DNA of 9,303 bases from CAZTII01 sp964613305 (lineage in GTDB: Bacteria; Bacillota_I; Bacilli_A; Erysipelotrichales; Erysipelotrichaceae). The notes beneath the pieces were generated by a model. That model worked only from the letters and a program-made list of their open reading frames with translations, was not told the DNA's origin and did no database searches. The stretch is taken from positions 1-9,303 of the forward strand of contig CAZTII010000068.1 of assembly GCA_964613305.1 (NCBI GenBank). Reading direction: 5' to 3'. The translations under genes were made by a program, and so were the position numbers. The first letter of the stretch is position 1; each line of letters opens with the position of its first letter. This document shows, piece by piece, positions 1 through 6,698 of this stretch.

Positions 1-100
1 CAACTCCTTCAAATACTCCATCTTTAAGTGTTGAACTACTTTTACAACTACTTAGTACTGTAATTAATAAAAGCGATAATAAAATCTTCAATATTTTCAT
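1..100 (-). CDS. Exported lipoprotein, N-terminal fragment, possibly FMN-binding type
   Basis: Only the first 33 codons are inside the window; the gene runs off the left edge. The ATG (complement of 98-100) is preceded by a strong AGGAGG ribosome binding site (complement of 107-112). The peptide has a Lys-containing start, a hydrophobic core (residues 6-16) and a lipobox, LSSC, with the lipidated cysteine at residue 19, so the product should be exported by Sec, cut by signal peptidase II and tethered outside the membrane. After the cysteine comes a Ser-rich linker and then TLKDGVFEGV. That resembles the opening of FMN-binding (NqrC/RnfG-like) domains, which often begin L-K-D-G-x-Y-x-G, but ten residues are too few to settle it. 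It lies downstream of the suf unit on the same strand, separated by a terminator and with its own promoter, so it is probably an independent gene. Confidence 0.75.
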   Translation of the reverse strand, partial: MKILKILLSLLLITVLSSCKSSSTLKDGVFEGV

Positions 101-126
101 TTTTTTCCTCCTCTAATTATATGTTA

Positions 127-135
127 ATTATATCA
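127..135 (-). promoter_or_regulatory. Extended -10 promoter of the left-edge lipoprotein gene
   Basis: Read on the minus strand the sequence is TGATATAAT, a perfect extended -10 (TGnTATAAT), about 27 bp before the ATG at 100. No good -35 hexamer lies 16-18 bp upstream, which is tolerated by extended -10 promoters. The suf promoter near 5540 uses exactly the same nine bases. Identification is by consensus only. Confidence 0.55.
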
Positions 136-260
136 CAAATAAAAAACTTTAATTCATCAAACATTTATTTGTTCATATTTTCACTCATTCAATCATATAA
201 TATTTAAAGAAAATTTCATCGTTTTTTAAATAAGGATTGTTAAAAATTAACTACTTCAAT

Positions 261-281
261 AAAAAAGGCCAATATTGGCCA
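261..281 (-). terminator. Rho-independent terminator of the suf operon
   Basis: On the minus strand, GGCCA-ATAT-TGGCC forms a five-pair GC-rich stem with a four-base loop and is followed at once by six T's. It begins right after the stop codon of the cyclo-ligase gene (282-284), so it closes the six-gene suf transcription unit and separates it from the lipoprotein gene. The 140 bp between it and the lipoprotein promoter are AT-rich and show no other gene. Confidence 0.85.
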
Positions 282-818
282 TTATAATTCAAAATATTCC
301 GTAATTATTTTTGTTAAAGGTACATCTGTTTTATCGCATTGAAAGTTTTCAACTTGTTGTAAAGCATATGCTAGACCTACAAAAGGACAATCCATTTTAT
401 CCAATACCGTATCATAATATCCTTTACCATAACCAATACGTTGCTTTTTATCATCGAAGGCAACTAAAGGTACAATCATCATATTGATATCTTCTAATGG
501 ATAAGAAACATCACTACTTGGCTCTAACACATCAAATGTTGATGGTTGACATTCTTCTAAGGATTGTATTTGTACAAAAATACATTTTTTCCCTTGAACT
601 TTGGGAACTACAATTACTTTTCCTTGTTGTAGACATTGATTAATAATATCATGAGTGCTTACTTCATTTTCTTTACTAATATAAATACCAATAATCTTAT
701 TATCACCAATTTCTTCTAAACATTTTTTTGCGATAATTTCATCTTTTTCAACTTTATCTTGTGGATTTAATGCATTTCTTTTCTTTAATGCCATTTCTCG
801 TAGTTGTTTTTTATTCAT
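282..818 (-). CDS. ygfA: 5-formyltetrahydrofolate cyclo-ligase (5,10-methenyl-THF synthetase)
   Basis: This cytosolic enzyme of one-carbon metabolism uses ATP to convert 5-formyltetrahydrofolate, a stable folate that inhibits other folate enzymes, to 5,10-methenyltetrahydrofolate. The 178-residue product is of normal family length. The family signature is clear: a basic N-terminus (K3, K4, R7) of the kind that contacts ATP, a VVPKV strand (70-74), FDVLEP (95-100, usually F-G-I-x-E-P), the block from P117 through AFD (120-122) to RIGYGKGYYD (127-136), and the closing DVPLTKIITE (165-174). The ATG is two bases past the sufB stop and has only a weak GGTGGG-like site inside the end of sufB, so translation is probably coupled. 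It is the last gene of the suf unit. Members are also called yqgN, fau or MTHFS. The function is secure; the reason it sits with the suf genes is not known from the sequence. Confidence 0.93.
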   Translation of the reverse strand: MNKKQLREMALKKRNALNPQDKVEKDEIIAKKCLEEIGDNKIIGIYISKENEVSTHDIINQCLQQGKVIVVPKVQGKKCIFVQIQSLEECQPSTFDVLEPSSDVSYPLEDINMMIVPLVAFDDKKQRIGYGKGYYDTVLDKMDCPFVGLAYALQQVENFQCDKTDVPLTKIITEYFEL

Positions 819-820
819 CT

Positions 821-2221
821 TTAGCCCACCGATCCGCTCATATCAAGCTTCATTAATTGATTAAGTTCTACTGCATATTCCATCGGTAATTCTTTTGTAA
901 ATGGTTCTAAAAAGCCCATCACCATCATTTCAATCGCTTTTTCATTGCTTAATCCTCGAGACATTAAATAGAACAATTGTTCCTCAGAAATCTTTGATAC
1001 ACATGCTTCATGTTCAATTGTACTATTTTTATTCGCTGTTGAATTGGTTGGAATCGTATCACTTGCGGAGTAATGATCTAATATTAAAGTATCACATTCC
1101 ACCTTAGTTTTTGAATAGCTTGCTTTACTTCCATGTTTTGCCATTCCGCGATAATTCACAACTCCACCCTGTCTAGACACTGATTTTGATACAATCGTAC
1201 TATACGTATTTGGTGCTAAATGAATCATTTTAGCTCCTGTGTCTTGAATTTGATTTTTACTAGCGATCGCAAGAGACATAACCATTCCACGAGCATTTTC
1301 TCCAGTAAGTACACAACATGGATATTTCATTGTAATCGATGATCCAATATTACCATCAACCCATTCCATCAACCCATTTTCTTCTACTTTAGAGCGTTGT
1401 GTTACTAAGTTTAATATGTTTGTAGACCAATTTTGAATCGTCGTATAACGACATTTAGCACCCTTTTTAACGAATATTTCTACAATTGCCGCATGCAAGG
1501 AATCTTTTGAATACGTTGGCGCTGTACAACCTTCTACGTAGTGAATATCAGCTCCTTCATCCACAATAATAAGTGTTCTTTCAAATTGTCCGCTTCTTTC
1601 TGTATTAATACGGAAATAGGATTGTAATGGTTTATCTAATTTTACTCCTTTGGGAACGTAAATAAACGATCCACCTGACCAAACAGCACTATTTAAAGCG
1701 GCAAACTTATTGTCACCTGGTGGAACAATTTTACCAAAATATTCTTTCATTAAATCAGGATATAATTTTAAAGCCGTATCCGTATCATAAAATAAAATAC
1801 CTGTTTCTTCTACTTCTTTTAACATGTTGTGGTAAACAACTTCTGATTCATATTGAGTTGTTACACCTGATAAAAACTTTTGTTCAGCTTCAGGAATTCC
1901 TAACTTATCAAAGGTGTTTTTAATTGTTTCTGGTACTTCATCCCAACTATTCGTCATTTCATCACTTGCACGAATAAAATACGTATAATCATCAAAATCA
2001 ATTCCACTTAAATCAGGACCAAAATTTGGCATTGGCATTTCCATAAATTGATGATATGCCTTTAAACGAAATTCTAACATCCATTCTGGCTCATTTTTAA
2101 GTTTTGATATTGTTCTTACAACATCCTCATTAATTCCCTTACCAGTATTAAATACACTGACATCTTTATCACTGAAACCAAATGCATATTCTGTAGCTAC
2201 ATTCACAGCATCATGATTCAT
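821..2221 (-). CDS. sufB: Fe-S cluster assembly scaffold SufB
   Basis: SufB is the main scaffold subunit of the SufBCD complex in the cytosol, where sulfide and iron are assembled into a cluster before transfer to apoproteins. The 466-residue product matches the family over its full length. Landmarks (numbered from the chosen ATG) are the YAFGFSDKDVSVF start, the strongly conserved central stretch around SGGSFIYVPKGV, EGCTAPTYSKDSLHAA with C232 (the position of E. coli SufB Cys254), VECDTLI with C376 (the position of E. coli Cys405, the proposed cluster ligand), and IEHEACVSKI with H404 and E405 (E. coli Glu434 region). The C-terminus ends ELPMEYAVELNQLMKL, typical of Gram-positive SufB. I prefer the ATG at 2221 because it fits the usual N-terminus; an in-frame TTG at 2242 would add seven basic residues. 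The gene overlaps the end of sufU by 11 nt and precedes the cyclo-ligase gene by 2 nt. Confidence 0.96.
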   Translation of the reverse strand: MNHDAVNVATEYAFGFSDKDVSVFNTGKGINEDVVRTISKLKNEPEWMLEFRLKAYHQFMEMPMPNFGPDLSGIDFDDYTYFIRASDEMTNSWDEVPETIKNTFDKLGIPEAEQKFLSGVTTQYESEVVYHNMLKEVEETGILFYDTDTALKLYPDLMKEYFGKIVPPGDNKFAALNSAVWSGGSFIYVPKGVKLDKPLQSYFRINTERSGQFERTLIIVDEGADIHYVEGCTAPTYSKDSLHAAIVEIFVKKGAKCRYTTIQNWSTNILNLVTQRSKVEENGLMEWVDGNIGSSITMKYPCCVLTGENARGMVMSLAIASKNQIQDTGAKMIHLAPNTYSTIVSKSVSRQGGVVNYRGMAKHGSKASYSKTKVECDTLILDHYSASDTIPTNSTANKNSTIEHEACVSKISEEQLFYLMSRGLSNEKAIEMMVMGFLEPFTKELPMEYAVELNQLMKLDMSGSVG

Positions 2222-2657
2222 TTGCTTTCTCACTTTCTTCAATCATTTCTCTAATCGCTTTCCAACCAATTGTTGCACAATTGATGCGATTTGCTTGTTT
2301 TCCTACTCCTTGCATCGCGATTGCTTCCTGTAATACTTCTTCATCCACAGTGCCAGTATCAATCATTAAAAAATAAGCATTTATAATCTCTTTACATTGT
2401 TCAATACTTTTACCAACTAATAATTCCGTCATGATAGAAGTCGATGACGTTGCGATGGTACAAGCAACTCCATTGAAACGAATATCTTTAACAATATTGT
2501 CTTTTATATCACATTGAACCGTAATATCATCTATACACGAATCGGAAGCCATATGGCGACTTCTATAATGTTCATCTTCTATTAATTCATGATTTCGTGG
2601 ATATTGATAATGATCCATAATAATTTCTCTTAATAATTTAGAATCATTTACATTCAT
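2211..2657 (-). CDS. sufU: SufU, zinc-dependent sulfur acceptor for SufS
   Basis: SufU is the IscU-like protein of Gram-positive bacteria. It takes persulfide sulfur from the SufS active-site cysteine, by a zinc-ligand swap in B. subtilis, and hands it to SufBCD. The product has 148 residues, normal for the family. The zinc ligands are visible: C41 and D43 in SCIDD, C66 in NGVACTIAT, and C127 in INCATIGWKA. The N-terminal IIMDHYQYPRN (12-22) is the usual I-M-D-H-Y-x-x-P-R-N block. The first ligand motif, normally C-G-D, is C-I-D here, so the glycine is lost but both ligands are kept. The start ATG shares the ATGA quartet with the sufS stop and has a good AGGAGA site. I am confident that it is SufU rather than IscU, because of the operon and the spacing between the second and third cysteines. 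Confidence 0.94.
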   Translation of the reverse strand: MNVNDSKLLREIIMDHYQYPRNHELIEDEHYRSRHMASDSCIDDITVQCDIKDNIVKDIRFNGVACTIATSSTSIMTELLVGKSIEQCKEIINAYFLMIDTGTVDEEVLQEAIAMQGVGKQANRINCATIGWKAIREMIEESEKANES

Positions 2658-3889
2658 ATAGTTTCTCCTGACTCAAAAAACAATCCAATACAGCTTTCCA
2701 CTGTTATTTCACTACATGCCTTAGCAAAGGCCATCACTTCTTCTACCGTGTTATAGAAATATAATGAACAACGAACTGTTTCATTAACACCAATTAATTG
2801 TGTTAATAGTTTCGCACAATGATTTCCAGATCGTACCGCAATGTTTTTACTATTTAAATAACTTCCTGCATCTTGAGCAAATACACCTTTAATATTAAAT
2901 GGAATAATACCAGAAGTCGCATCTTCATTGTATAAAATAACATTATCTAATTTCTTTAGTTCAGTAATTAAAATCGTTCTTAAATAATGTTCATATTGTT
3001 CAATTAAATTCATTCCTATCGATTGTACGTATTTTATAGCTGCACAACTGCCTAAAATAGCTTCGATTGGCGGTGTTCCTGATTCAAATTTAAATGGTGC
3101 TTCTTTTAATAACACATTACCACACACATCAAAACGAGCATTGCTGCCACCACCTAATTTAAGTGGTTCAAGTTGTTGAAGTAACTCATATTTTCCATAT
3201 AGAATACCAACACCAGTTGGACCACACATTTTATGAAAGGAAAAAGCTAAAAAATCAACATCCCATTTTTTTACATCACAAACGATATGAGGAACCGATT
3301 GAGCACCATCACATACAACGATGGCACCAAAGCGATGAGCAATCTTACTAATTTCTTCAATTGGTTGAATAAATCCTAAAACGTTACTTACATTAGCAAT
3401 CGCAACGACTTTAACGTTAGAATGCATTGCTTTTTCAAAGTTTTCAATGGTAATTTCACCTGAAGCAGTCAATGGAATGTATTCAATAATAGCTTCTTTC
3501 TCTTTTGCTACTCGAAACCAAGGTAATACATTAGATGCGTGTTCCGACACGGTCGTTAAAATAACATCTCCCTTATTAATAAACTTCTTACCAACACCAT
3601 AGGCAACAATGTTTAACGATTCTGTTGCACCACTAGTAAATACTACTTCTTTGCTTTGACAATTGATGAAAGAAGCGACAACTTGACGTGTTTCTTCATA
3701 TTCTTTTGATACATCAAACGATAGTTGATAATCACCACGATGAACATTTACACTCTTATCGGTATAATAGCTCATCACCGCATCAAGAACACATTGTGGT
3801 TTTAATGTCGTTGCACTGTTATCAAAATACATAATATTTTTCTTAGTAAGAAGTGGAAAGTCTTCTCTTATTTTTTTTACATCGAGCAC
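2654..3889 (-). CDS. sufS: Cysteine desulfurase SufS
   Basis: SufS is a PLP-dependent class V aminotransferase-fold enzyme that removes sulfur from L-cysteine, giving alanine and an enzyme-bound persulfide that SufU collects. The product has 411 residues, typical of group II desulfurases (about 405-410). Visible elements are YFDNSATTLKP (21-31), SGATESLN (86-93), the ring-stacking H117 in SEHASN, PLP-contacting D194 and Q197 in CDGAQSVP, the Schiff-base lysine K220 in SFHKMCGPTG, FESGTPP (268-274), and the catalytic C358 in VRSGNHCAK followed by R374 in the substrate-carboxylate position. The only sensible start is GTG at 3889, with a GGTGAG ribosome binding site six bases upstream; an ATG just inside is in the sufD frame. 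It overlaps sufD by 13 nt and sufU by 4 nt. The function is certain by motif and context. Confidence 0.96.
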   Translation of the reverse strand: MLDVKKIREDFPLLTKKNIMYFDNSATTLKPQCVLDAVMSYYTDKSVNVHRGDYQLSFDVSKEYEETRQVVASFINCQSKEVVFTSGATESLNIVAYGVGKKFINKGDVILTTVSEHASNVLPWFRVAKEKEAIIEYIPLTASGEITIENFEKAMHSNVKVVAIANVSNVLGFIQPIEEISKIAHRFGAIVVCDGAQSVPHIVCDVKKWDVDFLAFSFHKMCGPTGVGILYGKYELLQQLEPLKLGGGSNARFDVCGNVLLKEAPFKFESGTPPIEAILGSCAAIKYVQSIGMNLIEQYEHYLRTILITELKKLDNVILYNEDATSGIIPFNIKGVFAQDAGSYLNSKNIAVRSGNHCAKLLTQLIGVNETVRCSLYFYNTVEEVMAFAKACSEITVESCIGLFFESGETI

Positions 3890-4689
3890 GATTCTCTCAC
3901 CAATCTTTCCATTTTCGTGCGGTATACTTCTTTTAACTCATCTTCACTGATCAATTCACAAATTGGTAATAAATAACCAAGCGATATAATAGCCATTACT
4001 TCCTGTTTCTCAATGCCTCGCGATTGTAAATAGAACAATTGTTCTTCATCAATTTGACCAAGACTTGCCGCATGACTTGCCTCTACATCATTTTCATCAA
4101 TTAAAAGTTGAGGTAAAATAGTTGATGTTTGATTCGCATCAAAAGTCAACGCTTTAGAGACTTGATGACTGCTAGAGGCACTTGCACCATTAACGATGTG
4201 ACTGATTACATTCATAAAATAATGTCCACCATGTAATGTAATACCATATGTTTCTAATAAACTATGAGTGTTTCTAGCCAACATCTCACAACGAATTTCT
4301 TGTTTCTTTTTAACATTTGTTAGTGTTGCAGTCTGTACTTTACAACGACTCCCCTCTTCTTGTAATAAAATAGTTGTATTACGTTCAATATCACTTTGAT
4401 TACATTCCACATATCCCAACACTAAATTACTATCTTTCTTACATTTAATAGTTTCATTTGTTTGAAGTGATTGTTTAGTTTCATTCCAAATAAGTAGTGT
4501 TGTTGAACTATCTTTAAGACAATTTAAGGTGAATTGAATACTTTTCACACTTTCAATATGGACAAATATTTGACAGTTATTTTGACATGTCCAATCAAGG
4601 ATGACATCATCATCAGTATTGATATACCAATTATGAAATCCTTCATTAAAAACATGACGAACAAGTCCACCACTATTTACTTCCATCAT
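3877..4689 (-). CDS. sufD: Fe-S cluster assembly protein SufD, short form
   Basis: SufD is the SufB paralogue that completes the SufB-SufC2-SufD complex and is linked to iron entry and complex stability. The C-terminal half is clearly SufD: after a stretch of beta-helix-like strands, LLIDENDVEASHAASLG contains H206 (numbered from the chosen ATG), matching the E. coli SufD His360 region. IDEEQLFYLQSRGI follows, the helical segment that docks on SufC. The protein is only about 270 residues, against roughly 420-440 for most SufD, so most of the N-terminal helical domain is missing; no frameshift remnant can be placed upstream because sufC occupies that DNA. The N-terminal half is divergent and rich in cysteine. 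Starts at 4689 or 4686 (ATGATG) are preferred; a GTG at 4716 would add nine residues inside sufC. The gene overlaps sufC by 17 nt and sufS by 13 nt. Confidence 0.9.
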   Translation of the reverse strand: MMEVNSGGLVRHVFNEGFHNWYINTDDDVILDWTCQNNCQIFVHIESVKSIQFTLNCLKDSSTTLLIWNETKQSLQTNETIKCKKDSNLVLGYVECNQSDIERNTTILLQEEGSRCKVQTATLTNVKKKQEIRCEMLARNTHSLLETYGITLHGGHYFMNVISHIVNGASASSSHQVSKALTFDANQTSTILPQLLIDENDVEASHAASLGQIDEEQLFYLQSRGIEKQEVMAIISLGYLLPICELISEDELKEVYRTKMERLVRESCSM

Positions 4690-5506
4690 AGTTTTTTCCC
4701 AAGTTACTAAGAGCACATTCGCCTAAGCTATTACTTTGAAATACTTCTTCTTCTGGTTGAATGTTGCATTCTTGATAAACCCAATCATATCCTAATTCAT
4801 CGATTTTCTTCGTTAATTCGCCTGTTCCTTGCATCACAATTTTTCCATTGATTAGCACATGAGCAAATGTCGGCTCTATCAATTCATAAAAACGATTGTA
4901 ATGAGAAATTACAATTAATCCCATTTCATGATTATTGTGTAAATCGATAATATTATTACCAACTACACGTAATGCATCAACATCAAGTCCACTATCGATT
5001 TCATCCAACATTGCAAATGTGGGTTTTAACAATTTCATTTGAACGATTTCATTACGTTTTTTCTCACCACCAGAAAAACCTTCATTTAAATAACGATGAA
5101 TTAGATCGCTTTTAACTTCAAGTTGTTCCGCTACTTTTTCTACTTCTTTAATAAAGCTAAACAATGGAATTGGTTTTTCACGACGCGCATTCATCGCTGC
5201 TTTTAAGAAATCACTATTCGCAACTCCTGTAATTTCAGGTGGATATTGCATCGATAAAAACAATCCAGCACGGCTACGCTCATCGACACTCATCGCTAAC
5301 ACATCTCGATCATCTAAAGTAATTGTTCCTTCTATTACCTCATATTTGGGATGGCCCATAATTGTCGCCACTAGCGTACTTTTACCATTTCCATTAGGTC
5401 CCATCAACGCGTGTATTTCTCCTGTTTTTACGGTTAATGTTACTCCGTTTAATATTTTCTTTCCTTCCACTGCCACGTGGAGATTTTCTATTTTTAAGAC
5501 ATTCAT
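4673..5506 (-). CDS. sufC: Fe-S assembly ATPase SufC
   Basis: SufC is the ABC-type ATPase that works in the cytosol, not in transport. It binds SufB and SufD and drives the conformational change needed for cluster assembly. All nucleotide-binding elements are present: Walker A GPNGNGKST (36-44), Q-loop Q87 in SMQYPPEITG, the signature FSGGEKKR (144-151), Walker B FAMLDE (164-169) with the D-loop SGLD, and H202 in ISHYNR. The run MLDEIDSGLDVDALR is typical of SufC and separates it from importer ATPases. The product has 277 residues, about 20-25 longer than many SufC; the extra C-terminal tail is encoded partly in DNA shared with sufD. The ATG has an AAAGGTGA ribosome binding site (complement of about 5514-5522). 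It is the first gene of the suf unit and is divergent from the foldase genes. Confidence 0.96.
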   Translation of the reverse strand: MNVLKIENLHVAVEGKKILNGVTLTVKTGEIHALMGPNGNGKSTLVATIMGHPKYEVIEGTITLDDRDVLAMSVDERSRAGLFLSMQYPPEITGVANSDFLKAAMNARREKPIPLFSFIKEVEKVAEQLEVKSDLIHRYLNEGFSGGEKKRNEIVQMKLLKPTFAMLDEIDSGLDVDALRVVGNNIIDLHNNHEMGLIVISHYNRFYELIEPTFAHVLINGKIVMQGTGELTKKIDELGYDWVYQECNIQPEEEVFQSNSLGECALSNLGKNYDGSK

Positions 5507-5539
5507 ATATTAGTCACCTTTCTTGAAATATCTTTAATG

Positions 5540-5568
5540 ATTATATCATAAAAATAGTTACTATGCTT
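5540..5568 (-). promoter_or_regulatory. suf operon promoter (extended -10) with a short palindrome in the spacer
   Basis: On the minus strand TGATATAAT (complement of 5540-5548) is a perfect extended -10 about 34 bp before the sufC ATG. The base at 17 bp spacing in the -35 position (AAGCAT, complement of 5563-5568) is poor. Between them lies ATAGT-T-ACTAT (5554-5564), an 11 bp odd palindrome, well placed for a repressor or activator. Which regulator would bind is unknown; no regulator gene is in the window. Confidence 0.55.
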
Positions 5569-5660
5569 GATAAACTATCTGTGTATTCACTCAAATATGT
5601 CTATCACTTAATAGCAAATGTGAAATTCCTCTGAATAAACACGCAAATATTCAATTAAAA

Positions 5661-5689
5661 TTGCATTATTATTTAAAATCGGATACAAT
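5661..5689 (+). promoter_or_regulatory. Sigma-A type promoter of the two foldase genes
   Basis: TTGCAT (5661-5666), a 17 bp spacer and TACAAT (5684-5689) make a close match to the housekeeping consensus (TTGACA and TATAAT). The foldase ATG is 27 bp after the -10, with AGGAGG at 5705-5710. It faces away from the suf promoter, so the two share the 210 bp intergenic region. Confidence 0.7.
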
Positions 5690-5716
5690 TATAAAGCATT
5701 TTATAGGAGGAAAACC

Positions 5717-6688
5717 ATGAAAGATTTTTTAAAAAAATATGGTGTTATCGTAATTGCTACAACATTCTTTGTATGCATCATCGGATATTTTGCATATGAT
5801 AAAACCAAAGATTATTTACCTAGCAAAAAACAAGACGGTGCAGATGTTGTATTTTCTATTAACAATCAAAATATTACAGCTGATGCTTTATTCGATGACA
5901 TGTATAAAGCAATTGGTGATAAAACGATCGTTCAAGAAATTGAAAAAATTGTTATTAGCGAATCAATTGTAATTACCGACAAAATGAAAGAAGATGCTAA
6001 AAACATTACTTCTAGTGTATTAAGTAACTTTCAAAATCAATATGGAGCGAAATATCAAGATGAACTTTCCAAAATATTACGTTCTCTTGGTTACAACGAT
6101 TACAACGATTTAGAGGCTTATATGCTACTTAGCCAACAACGTAATGAATTAATGAAACAATACGTTAACAACAACATAGATACTATATACAAACCTTATG
6201 CGGAAGAAAACAAACCGCGTACAATGAGTCATATCTTAGTAAAATGTGTTGATAGTGCTAACCCTACTGATGAAGAAAAAGCAAAAATGAAACAAATCGA
6301 TGAAGAATTAGCAAAAGGTACTGCATTTAGTGACGTTGCAACGAAGTTCTCTGATGACACTGGTTCTGCTGTTCAAGGTGGAAGTTTAGGTTTTATGGAT
6401 GCTAAAACGCAATTTGTTCCTGAATTTTTAGAAGCTAGCTTAAAACTTAATGATGGTGAAACTTCAGAATGGGTTAAAACACAATTCGGTTTTCATAAAT
6501 TACAATGTGGAACAACTAAATTTGACGATTTAAAAGAAATGGATGAACTTTACAACCAATTAACGACGTTAGATGAAACAATCTTTACAAAAGCTATTTG
6601 GGAAAAAGCAAAAACATTAAATATTGACTTTATGGGCAACGACGAATTAAAAGCAAGTGTTCTAAAGGCTTTTAATGTAACAGAATAG
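5717..6688 (+). CDS. Membrane-anchored PrsA/PpiC-type peptidyl-prolyl isomerase foldase
   Basis: This is a secretion foldase: it should sit on the outer face of the membrane and help proteins fold after Sec export. The 323-residue product starts with two lysine-rich turns and one hydrophobic segment (about 9-27). There is a cysteine at 20, but it is not in a lipobox, so the segment is probably an uncleaved membrane anchor. The middle (about 50-165) is a SurA_N/PrsA-like helical chaperone region with many charged helices. The PpiC parvulin domain covers about 168-264: SHILV (H172), GTAFSDVATKFSDD, GGSLGFM (221-227), FVPEFLEASLKLNDGE, and the closing FGFHKLQ with H260. These are the conserved parvulin landmarks, so isomerase activity is likely. 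A short tail follows. The ATG has a perfect AGGAGG six bases upstream. It is the first gene of a pair; the second follows after 10 nt. The name PrsA fits by family, although true PrsA is a lipoprotein. Confidence 0.88.
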   Translation: MKDFLKKYGVIVIATTFFVCIIGYFAYDKTKDYLPSKKQDGADVVFSINNQNITADALFDDMYKAIGDKTIVQEIEKIVISESIVITDKMKEDAKNITSSVLSNFQNQYGAKYQDELSKILRSLGYNDYNDLEAYMLLSQQRNELMKQYVNNNIDTIYKPYAEENKPRTMSHILVKCVDSANPTDEEKAKMKQIDEELAKGTAFSDVATKFSDDTGSAVQGGSLGFMDAKTQFVPEFLEASLKLNDGETSEWVKTQFGFHKLQCGTTKFDDLKEMDELYNQLTTLDETIFTKAIWEKAKTLNIDFMGNDELKASVLKAFNVTE

Positions 6689-6698
6689 GAGAGAAAAC

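Noticed and set aside
196..201. TATAAT on the plus strand in the left intergenic region
   Set aside because: No -35 at the right distance and no plus-strand gene downstream; AT-rich DNA gives such matches by chance.
901..1923. Plus-strand open frames of 67-68 codons inside sufB (901-1107 and 1720-1923)
   Set aside because: They lie wholly within the strongly conserved sufB gene on the other strand, have no ribosome binding site and give low-complexity peptides with no family likeness.
2222..2242. TTG start for sufB adding seven residues
   Set aside because: The extra residues are not found at the usual SufB N-terminus and the ATG at 2221 gives a normal start; the TTG cannot be excluded.
3163..3351. 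Plus-strand open frame inside sufS
   Set aside because: Antisense to conserved sufS codons, rich in His and Gln as expected from reversed codons, with no start signal.
5754..5972. Second plus-strand frame inside the first foldase gene
   Set aside because: Out-of-frame shadow of a well-supported gene with its own strong ribosome binding site.
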